Assembly: GCA_021776335.1 (NCBI GenBank)
Contig: JAJFGB010000004.1
Location: forward strand, 310,001 to 374,000
From: Hyphococcus sp.
Lineage (GTDB): Bacteria; Pseudomonadota; Alphaproteobacteria; Caulobacterales; Parvularculaceae
DNA: 64,000 nucleotides
Direction: 5' to 3'
Made by a program: the position numbers and the translations under genes. Position 1 is the first letter of the stretch. The number at the start of each line of letters is the position of its first letter. Below, piece by piece: positions 24,027 to 33,116 of the stretch. The notes under the pieces were generated by a model. That model was not told the DNA's origin. It did no database searches and was given only the letters and a program-made list of their open reading frames with translations.

Positions 24027-26915
24027 ATGACGAACGCCGAAAGCCTCGTTGAAAATATCAGATCAGCTCCAGTGGTCTTTGACCAGGATGCAGCGCGCCA
24101 TTTGCGTGACGCCCTGGGGGCTGATTTCACAATATTACCACCAGACGCAAAGGCGCTGATCAACGGCATTGCAGGGTGTTCGCCTTATCTGCGCCGCCTT
24201 GTGCATGGTGACCCTGCGCTATTGTTTTCTATATTGTCTGCGTCGCCTGAGGCATCGCTGGAAAAAGCAATCAACATGGTGCGTAGCGCTATGTCCGGTG
24301 ACGCAACGCAGCAGATGCGCATCTTGCGTCAGGCAAAAGCACAAGCGGCGCTAACCATTGCGCTCGCTGACATCGCGGGTATCTGGGATGTTGTGCAGGC
24401 GACACAAATGCTTTCGCAATTTGCCGATGCAGCGGTTGAAGGGGCTTTGCAGGCGGCGCTGGGGCGCCACGGGCTGGATAGTGCAGCCGGTTACGCTGTG
24501 CTTGCCATGGGTAAGCATGGCGCTAACGAATTGAACTATTCCAGCGACATAGACCTCATTGTTATTTTTGACTGGAGCGAGATGGGCGTTGATGGCGCCG
24601 CCGAAGCGCAAATACTTGCTGTGAAGCTGACGCGCGAGCTTGTCGGCCTCCTGCAGACCCAAACGCCTGATGGATATGTTTTTAGAACAGATCTTCGTCT
24701 GCGCCCAGATCCCGGCGCATCGGCGGTTGCGATTTCAGTACAGGCAGCTGAGGCCTATTATGAAGCCTATGGGCAAAACTGGGAGCGTATGGCTTTCATC
24801 AAAGCGCGCCCCTGTGCCGGTGACATTGGCCTTGGCGATAAATTCCTGACCGCTATGCGCCCCTTTGTTTGGCGCAAATATCTTGATTTCGCCACGATCG
24901 AAGATGTGCAGGCGGTTAAGCGTCAAATCCATACCGTTAAAGGTGGCGGAGACATTGAGTTTGATGGACATGACATCAAACTCGGCCGCGGCGGCATTCG
25001 TGAAATAGAGTTTTATGTGCAAACGCAACAGCTCATTCTGGGCGGCAAGAACCCGGTGCTGCGCGCGCGCGGAACGCTCGATACGCTGACGGCGCTTTGC
25101 GGGCATGGGCACATTTCATCACGCGCGCGCGATGAAATGAGCAGGTCATACCTGTATCTCCGTCACGTGGAGCACCGTATACAGATGGTCAATGATGAGC
25201 AAACACACCGCATCCCCCGGGAGCAAAATGATATCGAGCGCTTATCGATATTTGTCGGCGAAGAAAGCGTTATCGATTTTAGAGCTAAACTGAACGCGGA
25301 ACTGCAAACAGTGCAGCGGTGTTATGCGGCTTTGTTTGAAGCCGGGGAGGATTCGCAAAGCGACATTGGGTCTCTGGTTTTTACCGGCGTGGAGGATCAC
25401 CCTGCGACGTTGGAAACGTTGGCCGATTTGGGCTTTTCGCGAGGATCAGACGTTAGCGCCGCCATTCGCCGGTGGCATACCGGCGCTATGCGGGCGACGC
25501 GCACTGAACGCGCAAGGAATTTGTTGACCAAGCTCATTCCGCCTCTGTTGAAGGCGCTGTCGAAAGCGGGCGCTCCGGATGAAGCGTTCTTTGCATTTGA
25601 GGGTTTTTTGTCACGGCTGCCGTCGGGTGTTCAGATATTTTCGCTATTTTTGAACAACCTTGGAGTCTTTGATGACCTTATTCGCATCATGACGATCTCG
25701 CCCTATTTGGGGCGCGAACTATCCAGGCGATTTAATTTTATTGAACGATTGATTGACAATGAATGGTCGACGCCGCCGGACTCCACAACTTATGACGGCG
25801 CTTGTGCGCAGGCTGTCGCTGACGCGCCGACCTATGAACAAGCCCTGAATGCTGTCAGGCGGTGGGCAGGTGAGCAAAAATTTCAGATTGCGGCTCAGCT
25901 AGCAGTTGATTTTTTGCCTACCGGCGAGGCCTCCCGTTGTCTGACGGTGATTGCCGATGCATGTATCGGGGCGTTGATGCCTGCTGCGCTTGAGGAAATG
26001 CAGCGCCAGCATGGTGATATCGATGGCGAGATGGTCGTGGTTGGGCTTGGCCGCATTGGCGCGACAGAAATGTCAGTGACTTCGGATATCGACTTGATGT
26101 TTATCTATGGTGCGTCGCCAGATGCGATGTCGGACGGCGCCCGGCCACTGGGTGCAGTTGAATATTATACGCGGCTGGTCCGACGGCTCGTGACAGCCTT
26201 ATCGGCGGCGACCGAAGAGGGTTCGCTTTACGATGTTGACATGCAATTGCGACCTTCGGGCGGGGCTGGCCCAACGGCAGTGAGTTTTGGCGCATTCCAG
26301 CGTTACTATGAACTGGACGCATGGACCTGGGAGATTATGGCGCTGACAAAAGCGCGCTTGATGTCACCAGACAGCGTGCTGGGCCAGAATGTGATGGGTG
26401 AAATTGATGGGGTGCTGCGGCGACAGCGGACGCACGCCACCGTCGCTGCGGATGTCGTTGATATGCGTCAGCGACTACTGGAGGCCAAGCCGGCAATAAA
26501 TGTTTGGGACGTTAAGCATGTACGCGGCGGTCAGACGGATCTTGCGTTTATTTGTCAGTATTTGGCACTTGTGACTGCTCAGCAAATTGGTGCGCCGCCC
26601 CAACATCCCGGCAAGGCGCTTGCATGGTTTGCGAAGCATGGCGAATTGGCGCAGGAGGTGGCGGTGCAATTGGAGAAGGCGCATTCAGTATTTGAATCGT
26701 TGCTGCAGGTCAGTCGTGCGGCCACGGGCGGCGTATTTGCACCGCAGAGCGCCGGCAAAGCCTTATGTGATCGAATGGCGACAATCTGCGGCGAAGAAAC
26801 GATTGAGAATGCTGAGCAAGTGTTAACTAAGTTTCAGCTTAATGTTTCACAGGTTTTTGACCAGATAATTGTGCGGCGCGCCGAGACAAATAACGACGCC
26901 AAAAACGACGATTAG
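24027..26915 (+). CDS. glnE: Bifunctional glutamine synthetase adenylyltransferase/deadenylylase
   Basis: A 962-residue protein of the expected length, read from the ATG at 24027; a GTG at 24006 is possible. Two nucleotidyltransferase domains are clear, each with the D-x-D metal pair: NYSSDIDLIVIFD in the N-terminal half (about residue 170) and VTSDIDLMFIYG in the C-terminal half (about 690). KLGRGGIREIEFYVQTQQLI is the signature of the first. GlnE adds AMP to glutamine synthetase and removes it, directed by GlnB and 2-oxoglutarate, and so sets ammonia assimilation. Both domains look intact. The FAD-type gene at 26941 starts only 25 bp after its stop, an unusual downstream partner. Confidence 0.95.
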   Translation: MTNAESLVENIRSAPVVFDQDAARHLRDALGADFTILPPDAKALINGIAGCSPYLRRLVHGDPALLFSILSASPEASLEKAINMVRSAMSGDATQQMRILRQAKAQAALTIALADIAGIWDVVQATQMLSQFADAAVEGALQAALGRHGLDSAAGYAVLAMGKHGANELNYSSDIDLIVIFDWSEMGVDGAAEAQILAVKLTRELVGLLQTQTPDGYVFRTDLRLRPDPGASAVAISVQAAEAYYEAYGQNWERMAFIKARPCAGDIGLGDKFLTAMRPFVWRKYLDFATIEDVQAVKRQIHTVKGGGDIEFDGHDIKLGRGGIREIEFYVQTQQLILGGKNPVLRARGTLDTLTALCGHGHISSRARDEMSRSYLYLRHVEHRIQMVNDEQTHRIPREQNDIERLSIFVGEESVIDFRAKLNAELQTVQRCYAALFEAGEDSQSDIGSLVFTGVEDHPATLETLADLGFSRGSDVSAAIRRWHTGAMRATRTERARNLLTKLIPPLLKALSKAGAPDEAFFAFEGFLSRLPSGVQIFSLFLNNLGVFDDLIRIMTISPYLGRELSRRFNFIERLIDNEWSTPPDSTTYDGACAQAVADAPTYEQALNAVRRWAGEQKFQIAAQLAVDFLPTGEASRCLTVIADACIGALMPAALEEMQRQHGDIDGEMVVVGLGRIGATEMSVTSDIDLMFIYGASPDAMSDGARPLGAVEYYTRLVRRLVTALSAATEEGSLYDVDMQLRPSGGAGPTAVSFGAFQRYYELDAWTWEIMALTKARLMSPDSVLGQNVMGEIDGVLRRQRTHATVAADVVDMRQRLLEAKPAINVWDVKHVRGGQTDLAFICQYLALVTAQQIGAPPQHPGKALAWFAKHGELAQEVAVQLEKAHSVFESLLQVSRAATGGVFAPQSAGKALCDRMATICGEETIENAEQVLTKFQLNVSQVFDQIIVRRAETNNDAKNDD

Positions 26916-26940
26916 CGACAGCGAACAGGCACGAAGGCGT

Positions 26941-28278
26941 ATGACGGCGCATTTCGATTTTTTGATTATAGGCGATGATGAAGCGAGCCTGTGCGCCGCG
27001 GCATGCGCGCAGAAGGCCGGCGCAAAGGTCGCGATGGTGCGATCATCGAAATCGAATAAGAAACAATCCGCAAGGGCATTGTCGAGCGTTCCAAATTTTA
27101 TCTGGCGGCGACTTGATTTGCAGGAGTTTGATTTAACACTCGATAAGGTCAGTGCACGGGTCACGTTGCTGGAGTCCGGTGACCCTGTCGTAACGCTGGT
27201 AGGCGGTCGGGATACCAAAGCCGCGTTGGCGAATGCCGGCGTCGACGAGTACGCCCTCTGGGAAGATTTTGTTGACGAAACCGCCGTGCTTGCCGATGGC
27301 GGATTTATCAATTCTGCATTGTCCGGGGCATCGAAAGATGGCGCCGCGTCGCTGGCGAATCTGCTCGGAGATCGAACAGCGCTCAGTCGCGCCAGCTTGC
27401 TTGCGGGGTCCTGCAGGGCGCTGCTCGATGATTGTTTTGAAGACAATCGCCTGAAAGACCACATTGCCGCGCACGCGCTCGCGCCTTCTGGACTCGGCGG
27501 CGCGGAGCCAGGTTCCGCCTTTGCACTGACAGACTATTTCGATGACGATGCCTGGCGAATGCGCGTGGCGGGTGAGGGAAAGTCGCTTTACGAGATATTG
27601 ACGGCAGTTTGCGAGCGTTCCGGCGTCAAGATATTCACAAAGCCACTTGGGCGTATGTCTTCTGATGGTGGGAAATATAAAACGGCGGTGTTTGACGACG
27701 ACGAAAAATTGAAAACACGTGTTGTTTTTTTTGCAACGCCCGATGCAGCTGTTGAAGCGGGGGCGGGGCATTGCGCGCCGGGCGCCTCCATAAGGGGCGC
27801 TGGTACGGCAACGGCGGCGATGCGGCTAAAACTATCGGAAAAAATCGATGCGCCGGCCCACGATGAGGATGCGATATTTCAAATTATCGATGACGGTGAC
27901 GATCTCCAGGATGCCCGCGATGCGGCAATCAGCGGGCGTCCACCGGAGCGATTGCCGGTGGAATTTGAAATTGCTAAAAACGGAGACATCCTGGCGCGTT
28001 CAGCGTATTTTCCGTCTGTATTTTATGCGGACAATGAATGGCGCGGGTGGACGAGCCAAGATCGGCAAGCTGCTGCGATGCAGATCAGGGAGCGTCTGAC
28101 CAGCCGGTTGCCGGGATTGGCCAATCTCATTTTGAAAGCGACGATTGACATAACAGGCGCCGTTTCGGGTGATGCTGTTTTTCCGGATTGTGCCGGCGTT
28201 GTTGTCCAGCCAAGCCGTCACAGCGCCATCAGCGCGGCTGTCCGGCTCATTGACAGGATGATGGCCGGTGACGGCTAA
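26941..28278 (+). CDS. FAD-dependent-oxidoreductase-like protein with degenerate nucleotide motif
   Basis: A 445-residue protein. It starts HFDFLIIGDDEASLCAAACA, aligned with the beta-alpha-beta FAD fold of phytoene desaturase-like enzymes, but the Gly motif GxGxxG reads GDDEAS, so tight FAD binding here is doubtful. A second stretch (VVFFATPDAAVEAGAG, about 260) resembles the inner part of such enzymes, and the C-terminus (ITGAVSGDAVFPDCAG) resembles the usual C-terminal motif. It overlaps the next gene by 11 bp and is followed by a true FAD-type protein and a GcvT-like protein. It may be a non-catalytic or structural partner of the second. I cannot name the substrate. Confidence 0.75.
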   Translation: MTAHFDFLIIGDDEASLCAAACAQKAGAKVAMVRSSKSNKKQSARALSSVPNFIWRRLDLQEFDLTLDKVSARVTLLESGDPVVTLVGGRDTKAALANAGVDEYALWEDFVDETAVLADGGFINSALSGASKDGAASLANLLGDRTALSRASLLAGSCRALLDDCFEDNRLKDHIAAHALAPSGLGGAEPGSAFALTDYFDDDAWRMRVAGEGKSLYEILTAVCERSGVKIFTKPLGRMSSDGGKYKTAVFDDDEKLKTRVVFFATPDAAVEAGAGHCAPGASIRGAGTATAAMRLKLSEKIDAPAHDEDAIFQIIDDGDDLQDARDAAISGRPPERLPVEFEIAKNGDILARSAYFPSVFYADNEWRGWTSQDRQAAAMQIRERLTSRLPGLANLILKATIDITGAVSGDAVFPDCAGVVVQPSRHSAISAAVRLIDRMMAGDG

Positions 28279-29860
28279 GCCAGAAGCAACACAAAGCGCC
28301 GGCCGCATTGAAGGCGGCATTGATGCGATCGTTATCGGCGCCAGCGCCGACGGCCTCGCTGCTGCGGCGTATCTCGGCAAAGCCGGCCTTCGCACGCTTT
28401 TGCTTGAGGAGAGCGCTGAAATCGGCGGTCCCGTTCGAGCGCGCGACATTGCACCGGGGGTGGCAGGTGTTGACGGTGAACATCTCGTGCGCATTCTTGA
28501 TCCCGACGTAATCAATGAGCTCGAACTGTACCGGCACGGTGTTAATTATGCGGCGCGCCGGCTTGATAGTGTTTATTACTTTGATGATGGTGAAACGCTG
28601 CATCTTGACGGCGACCTTCAGCATGCGGCTGATCTGATGCTGGATGATGACACGCGTGATCAGTTCGGAACCTTCATGCGTGAAGCGCTTGAACTTGCTG
28701 CTTTCTTGCGGCCGACATTTGCACCATTGCGTTCGACGGAGGATGCGCAGTCGACTAAGCAGGCGCTGGACAAGTCTGTTAGGCAAGCGTCCCCGGAAAT
28801 CTCGGCGTTGATAGCGCGCTATGCGTTGGCGTCCATTGAGGATGTGCTAAACGCATCTTTCGATGATGGGCCAATCAAAACGCTGCTCACAAGCGAAGCG
28901 GCGTTTCTTTCCGGCGCGGCGCCGCATGAGGCGTTTAGCTTTATGGGTTTTCTGCGTTGTCTGGCGGGGGAGACGGCAGGCTTGCAGGGCGCCGTGGCCT
29001 ATCCCGATGGCGGCGTCGTCTCAATTATCAATTCGCTTCGCCGGGCAGTACAAGCTGCCAAGGTTGAAATTCGCGCGGCGGCGCCGGTAAAATCAATCTT
29101 GATTGAGTGGGATCGTGCAGCCGGTGTGGTTTTGCAGGGCGGCGGACAAGTGCGCGCGCCGATTATCGTGAATGCACTGGATGCTTCCAGAGCGTATCTC
29201 GACATGATTGGCCCGGACGCTCTTGATATCGAGTTCCAGCGCATGTTGACGGCGCCACAGTCTCACCTTGCCTCGGCACGCCTGCAAATCACCCTCCGGG
29301 GCGTTGCAAAAGATGAAGCGACAAAGGAAAATTTACGGCGCCGCCTTGTTTTTTCGCCGCCGCCCAACGACGTGCGCCGGGCTTTCATCGACGCCCGAGC
29401 AGGACGCATTCCTGAAAGCGCAATCGTTGAAGCGATTTTTCCCGGCGCGCTTGATACAGATGCCGCCGTGGACGGCGGGCAGATTTTATCGATCGTTGCA
29501 CACCCATTTCCATTTGACCAAGCGCCGGACGCCCGTCGGCGTAACGAGATTTCGACGGTCATACTGGCAGCGCTTGAAAAAATTGCGCCGGGGATAAGTG
29601 AACAGGTTGACGTTATTGACCTGCGGCTTCCATGCGACCTTGCAAAGGTGACCGGCGCTAACATTGCCGCTTACGCTGCCAAACCGACCATTATGCAGCA
29701 ATGGGCGCTCGCCGGCACAGCAGTTTCGGCCAGCGATATCGGCGGTGTTTATTTCTGCGGGCCCGAAGCGCAAATCGGCTCGGGAATTTCTTGCACCGCC
29801 GGGAAAAATGCGGCGAAAGCAGCGTTGCGCGAATTCAAGAAGGAGGGCGGCGCGCCATGA
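28268..29860 (+). CDS. Phytoene-dehydrogenase-like NAD(P)/FAD-dependent oxidoreductase
   Basis: A 530-residue flavoprotein starting at GTG 28268, inside the end of the preceding gene. The N-terminal motif is IVIGASADGLAAAAYLGKAG (about 21-40), with Glu47 of LLLEESAEIGG as ribose contact; the first Gly triplet reads GASADG, near consensus. An inner motif (PDGGVVSIINSLRRAV) and the C-terminal signature GVYFCGPEAQIGSGISCTAG follow phytoene desaturase/polyamine-oxidase-like enzymes. The likely reaction is oxidation or desaturation of an unidentified substrate. The coupled GcvT-like gene suggests that a C1 unit is released or passed to tetrahydrofolate. No carotenoid genes are in the window. Confidence 0.82.
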   Translation: MTAKPEATQSAGRIEGGIDAIVIGASADGLAAAAYLGKAGLRTLLLEESAEIGGPVRARDIAPGVAGVDGEHLVRILDPDVINELELYRHGVNYAARRLDSVYYFDDGETLHLDGDLQHAADLMLDDDTRDQFGTFMREALELAAFLRPTFAPLRSTEDAQSTKQALDKSVRQASPEISALIARYALASIEDVLNASFDDGPIKTLLTSEAAFLSGAAPHEAFSFMGFLRCLAGETAGLQGAVAYPDGGVVSIINSLRRAVQAAKVEIRAAAPVKSILIEWDRAAGVVLQGGGQVRAPIIVNALDASRAYLDMIGPDALDIEFQRMLTAPQSHLASARLQITLRGVAKDEATKENLRRRLVFSPPPNDVRRAFIDARAGRIPESAIVEAIFPGALDTDAAVDGGQILSIVAHPFPFDQAPDARRRNEISTVILAALEKIAPGISEQVDVIDLRLPCDLAKVTGANIAAYAAKPTIMQQWALAGTAVSASDIGGVYFCGPEAQIGSGISCTAGKNAAKAALREFKKEGGAP

Positions 29861-31020
29861 TATTTCCTGCCGCCGATATAATAGCCGATGCGCCACGCCC
29901 GACCCCGCTTTTTTCAGCGGCTGCATCGGCAAGTAATGCCAACATCTGGACGTCGATTAATGGATGGTCCGCTTCCCGCGTTATGACATCCATTGAAAGT
30001 GAATATGAGGCCGCTAAAGCGGGCGCGGTCATTGCAGATCTCGGCCCGATAGCGCGATATGCCGTGCGCGGTAGTGATGCGCCGGCATTTCTTGCGCGCG
30101 TCACAACAGCGCCGGCCCAGCGCCTTGATCCTGGCGATAGCGCCAGAGGACTGGTTCTGGATGACCGCGGCGGTGTGATCGACCTTGCGGAAGTGTCGCG
30201 TCTTTCAAGCGATTTGTTTTTGCTAACGACGCCAACTGCGCACGCGCGTCGATTGAAGATGGCGGCGCGCGGCATGGACGCAATTGCTGATGATATTACT
30301 GAGCAGGTCGCTGTGCTCGGCATCTTTGGACCTGAAGCAAGCGAGGCTCTGTCTGCTGCGGGCTTGAAAATGCCCGGTGATATTGTTGCCGCTTCTGGCA
30401 TGGTGCGCGGCGTTGAGACAGCAGCGCGGCCTATCCAGTTTGGCGCGTTGCCGGGCGTTGAGTTGATCTTCCCAAAGGAGGAGGCCCTGACGGTATGGGG
30501 GCGACTACTGCGCCGCGGCAAAGTTACCCCGATCGGATTGGATGCGCTTGAGGTTTTGAGACTTGAAAGTGGCGCCCCGCGACCAGGCGTGGATTTTATC
30601 GCGGCGGACCGTGCGCGGCCTGGCGCCGTTCGCACGCCGTTTGAACTTGGGCTCGCACATCTTGCGCCCCTTGATCGCGGGGGGTTCAATGGGCGCCGCG
30701 GATTGCGCAGGCGCGCCCTCGAATCAAAACGGCGGTTGATCACATTGTCCATCGATGATGATGCATCGATGCCCGGTGCGGCGGTGTTTGCTCAAGGTAA
30801 GAGTGTCGGCAGAATTACCAGCTGCGCCTGGTCGCCGGCGATTAGACGCGTGGTCGCCTTTGCCGATATTTCAGGGGATTGCGCTGATACAAATTATGAA
30901 ATTGCGATTCCGGCGCCGGCCGACGGTCGCGTTACGGCACGCGTTTTCGAGACAGCGGAAAGCGCCCTGGCCCTTGATTTTAGGCGTTCTCAGAACGCCG
31001 CGACGGATTTCAGGCTTTGA
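29857..31020 (+). CDS. GcvT-like (aminomethyltransferase-type) folate-binding protein
   Basis: A 387-residue protein of the glycine cleavage T-protein fold. The ATG at 29857 overlaps the previous stop (ATGA), with AAGGAGG 9 nt upstream. Typical T-protein features: DLGPIARYAVRGSDAPAFLARV, a loop RGLVLDDRGGVIDLAEV, VAVLGIFGPEASEAL, GLDALEVLRLESGAPRPGVDF and the C-terminal barrel ending with VGRITSCAWSPAIRRVVAF. Such proteins bind tetrahydrofolate and accept C1 groups from methylamine-type substrates; as stand-alone or fused domains they serve dimethylglycine, sarcosine and related demethylases. Its coupling to two FAD-type genes is consistent with a demethylating oxidase; a GcvH/GcvP partner is not present. 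Confidence 0.83.
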   Translation: MIFPAADIIADAPRPTPLFSAAASASNANIWTSINGWSASRVMTSIESEYEAAKAGAVIADLGPIARYAVRGSDAPAFLARVTTAPAQRLDPGDSARGLVLDDRGGVIDLAEVSRLSSDLFLLTTPTAHARRLKMAARGMDAIADDITEQVAVLGIFGPEASEALSAAGLKMPGDIVAASGMVRGVETAARPIQFGALPGVELIFPKEEALTVWGRLLRRGKVTPIGLDALEVLRLESGAPRPGVDFIAADRARPGAVRTPFELGLAHLAPLDRGGFNGRRGLRRRALESKRRLITLSIDDDASMPGAAVFAQGKSVGRITSCAWSPAIRRVVAFADISGDCADTNYEIAIPAPADGRVTARVFETAESALALDFRRSQNAATDFRL

Positions 31021-31060
31021 AGCGTTTAATACGTGAATGCAGCCAAAATCGAGGATTAGA

Positions 31061-31462
31061 ATGAACAAAATACTACTGGGATCGATCGGCGCGCTCGGGT
31101 TTAGCCTGATCGCCGTCGGCGCTGAAGCAAAGGATCATCGGGGCGACCGTTTTGATCACCTTGATGCGAATGGCGACGGCGCCATCACCGCGACAGAAGT
31201 TGAAGAGAAAGGCGCGAAGTTGATCGCTGAGGCCGACGCAGATGGTGACGGCGCAGTAACACGCGAAGAAATGCGCGCCCATCATAAGGCGCGGCGTAAA
31301 GAACGTGACGCTGATACGAATGACGATGGAGTCGTTGATCGAACGGAATTTATCACCGCCGCACAAAATCGCTTTGATAAGCTCGATACGAATGGAGATG
31401 GCGTATTGAGTGAGGACGAAAAACCACATCGCCGGCGTCACCGTGCTGGCCGCAGGCATTAG
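31061..31462 (+). CDS. Secreted EF-hand calcium-binding protein
   Basis: A 133-residue protein with a signal peptide (MNKILLGSIGALGFSLIAVG, cut near AEA-KD). Four EF-hand calcium loops follow: DANGDGAITATE, DADGDGAVTREE, DTNDDGVVDRTE and DTNGDGVLSEDE, each with Asp/Asn at positions 1, 3, 5, Gly at 6 and Glu at 12. The tail is rich in Arg and His (PHRRRHRAGRRH) and may bind other metals or acid surfaces. GAGG precedes the ATG at 31061; an upstream in-frame ATG at 31037 is rejected because it displaces the signal peptide. It lies 75 bp before the sigma factor gene and may be part of its regulon or operon. Confidence 0.9.
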   Translation: MNKILLGSIGALGFSLIAVGAEAKDHRGDRFDHLDANGDGAITATEVEEKGAKLIAEADADGDGAVTREEMRAHHKARRKERDADTNDDGVVDRTEFITAAQNRFDKLDTNGDGVLSEDEKPHRRRHRAGRRH

Positions 31463-31536
31463 ATAAATCTGCGCGGCCATGACGCATCTTTCATGGTCGC
31501 TGCAAACAACACGGGCGAAGGACACGGGCGCTGGCA

Positions 31537-32133
31537 TTGGGACAAGAGAGTGACACCGATGAAGCGCTGGTCAGTCGTGCTGGCCGTGGAGACCGTTCCG
31601 CAGCGGCGATGCTTGTTGAGCGCCACACGGATAAAATTTATGCATGTTGTTTTCGCATATTGGGTGGAAAGCATGCTGCGGAAGATGCCGCGCAGGAAAC
31701 CTTTTTGCGGTTGTGGAAACACGCTGGAAAGTGGAAGCAGAAAGGCGCCAAATTCGAAACGTGGCTTTACAGGATTGCGATGAATATCTGTTTTGACCAA
31801 TTGCGAAAAACCAGACGTGAGGCGCCGGAAGATGCGGCGCCGGAATTGGTTGACGGTGCTGATCGGCCAGACCAGGCGTTATTTTTGGGGCAGCGCCGCT
31901 TTGCGATCGACAATGCCTTGAGCCAGCTACCGGAGCGGCAGCTTCTTGCGATCACGCTTTGCCACTTTCAGGAGATGACAAATATTGAAGCGGCGGAGGT
32001 TATGGGCGTGAGCGTCGACGCGATAGAATCGCTTTTGGCGCGCGGCAGGCGTGCCCTGCGCGAACAACTGGCGCCAATGCGTGAAAATCTCATGGGGAAA
32101 ATGAGCGATGAAACAAATGCGCACGTCAACTGA
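31537..32133 (+). CDS. ECF-type RNA polymerase sigma factor
   Basis: A 198-residue sigma factor with regions 2 and 4 only. Region 2 is about 25-90 (FRILGGKHAAEDAAQETFLRL ... FETWLYRIAMNICFD), with a 30-residue linker, and region 4 is about 128-180 (LPERQLLAITLCHFQEM ... AEVMGVSVDAIESLLARGRRAL). The start is TTG 31537, the only start codon giving full region 2; AAGGA lies 14 nt away, so initiation is probably weak. The next two genes, a probable anti-sigma and a metal-sensor-like periplasmic protein, overlap in turn. By this context it answers a metal or envelope signal. Confidence 0.9.
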   Translation: MGQESDTDEALVSRAGRGDRSAAAMLVERHTDKIYACCFRILGGKHAAEDAAQETFLRLWKHAGKWKQKGAKFETWLYRIAMNICFDQLRKTRREAPEDAAPELVDGADRPDQALFLGQRRFAIDNALSQLPERQLLAITLCHFQEMTNIEAAEVMGVSVDAIESLLARGRRALREQLAPMRENLMGKMSDETNAHVN

Positions 32134-32590
32134 TAATTTCGAAGCGGTTAAACGCTGCTTCGACGCCTATGGCGGAGATATTACACATTGGCCGGCGGAA
32201 GCGCGCGAGCGGTTTGGCGCCTTCGCCCGATCCGATGAGTTGGCGGCCGTGCGGCTTGAAGCTGAGACGCTGGACGGATTTCTCGGCGCCGCGTCGGCGC
32301 CGCAGGTGAGCGTTGATCTGAAAAACCGGATTATTGCGCAGTATGATGCGCCGCCCGCAACAATGACAATTCGCGGATTGCTGTCAGATTTATTCACGCC
32401 ACGCCGGTTCATCCCGGCTGGGGCGTTCGCCGGCATTGGTGCGCTCGGACTGGCGTCTGGAATACTCAGTGTGAACGTGGGATACGCCATGACTCCGGAA
32501 GCCGAGGCCTATGCCTATGTATATTCCGATAGCGTGATTTCTCTTGAGGCATTTGATGAAGAGGAGGAGGTTCAATGGGACGAGGACTGA
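32108..32590 (+). CDS. Probable anti-sigma factor (membrane)
   Basis: A 160-residue protein with an N-terminal cytoplasmic domain of about 90 residues (NFEAVKRCFDAYGGDITHWPAE ... ), one membrane segment (about 98-120, AGAFAGIGALGLASGIL) and a short acidic periplasmic tail ending EAFDEEEEVQWDED. The start overlaps the sigma gene by 26 bp and the stop overlaps the next gene by 16 bp, so all three are translated together. The FDAYGGDITHWP stretch is similar to the short N-termini of anti-sigma proteins seen beside ECF factors of the NrsF/ChrR-independent type, but I cannot place it in a named family. The acidic tail could interact with metals or the periplasmic partner. Confidence 0.7.
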   Translation: MKQMRTSTDNFEAVKRCFDAYGGDITHWPAEARERFGAFARSDELAAVRLEAETLDGFLGAASAPQVSVDLKNRIIAQYDAPPATMTIRGLLSDLFTPRRFIPAGAFAGIGALGLASGILSVNVGYAMTPEAEAYAYVYSDSVISLEAFDEEEEVQWDED

Positions 32591-33075
32591 TCATCATATT
32601 GATTGCATCTCTGGCGTTGAATGTATTTGCGGTTGGTTTTTTTTCCGGGCGCGTGATTTCAAATGACGGGCCGCCGCAACATCTTGGTCCGGGCCAGGGT
32701 GCACGATTGGGCCATCCGCTCGCGCTGATGAATTACGCACGAGAATTGCCACCTGAAATTCGTGATGATTTTCGCAGAAAAATTCGTGAGAAATTGCCGG
32801 CCCTTCGTGAAGAGCACCGTAACACGCAAATGTTGAGGCGCGAGCTCGCCTCACTGATTGCAGCTGATGAATGGGATCGCGATGCGGTGGCGGCCAAATT
32901 CGCCGAGATCAAGGTTGTTGAAGATCTCAAGCGTGACGTGTTTACGGCCGCCTTTGTTGAAGCTCTTGAAACGCTGCCTGCCGAAGAGCGTAGAAAGCTA
33001 ATTGAAGCTACCGGAAAGCGCGGTATGAAACGCCACCGGCTGCGTGATCGTCGTATGCCGCCCCCGGAAGACTAG
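32575..33075 (+). CDS. Periplasmic heavy-metal-sensor-like (CpxP/ZraP-type) protein
   Basis: A 166-residue protein with an N-terminal signal anchor (LIIILIASLALNVFAVGFF, about 5-23), then a helical LTXXQ-like region: LPPEIRDDFRRKIREKLPALREEHR, AADEWDRDAVAAKFAEIKVVEDLKR, and LETLPAEERRKLIEA (helical hairpin of the CpxP/ZraP/RcnB group, family Metal_resist). The His/Arg-rich end (KRHRLRDRRMPPPED) could bind metal. Such proteins bind zinc or misfolded protein and modulate stress sensing. Here its gene overlaps the anti-sigma gene, which suggests that it senses the signal for the sigma/anti-sigma pair, an unusual link in place of a kinase. Confidence 0.75.
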   Translation: MGRGLIIILIASLALNVFAVGFFSGRVISNDGPPQHLGPGQGARLGHPLALMNYARELPPEIRDDFRRKIREKLPALREEHRNTQMLRRELASLIAADEWDRDAVAAKFAEIKVVEDLKRDVFTAAFVEALETLPAEERRKLIEATGKRGMKRHRLRDRRMPPPED

Positions 33076-33116
33076 GGCCGGGGAAGATTAGGGGCAGAAA
33101 AATCAAAGTCTGGCGG

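Noticed and set aside
29835-30752. 305-codon minus-strand frame over the GcvT-like gene
   Set aside because: Low-complexity Arg/Pro/Ser-rich product typical of the complement of GC-rich coding DNA; the plus strand has clear family motifs.
30983-30999. Inverted repeat GGCGTTC...GAACGCC near the end of the GcvT-like gene
   Set aside because: It lies inside the coding frame, with no T-run and no clear regulatory position.
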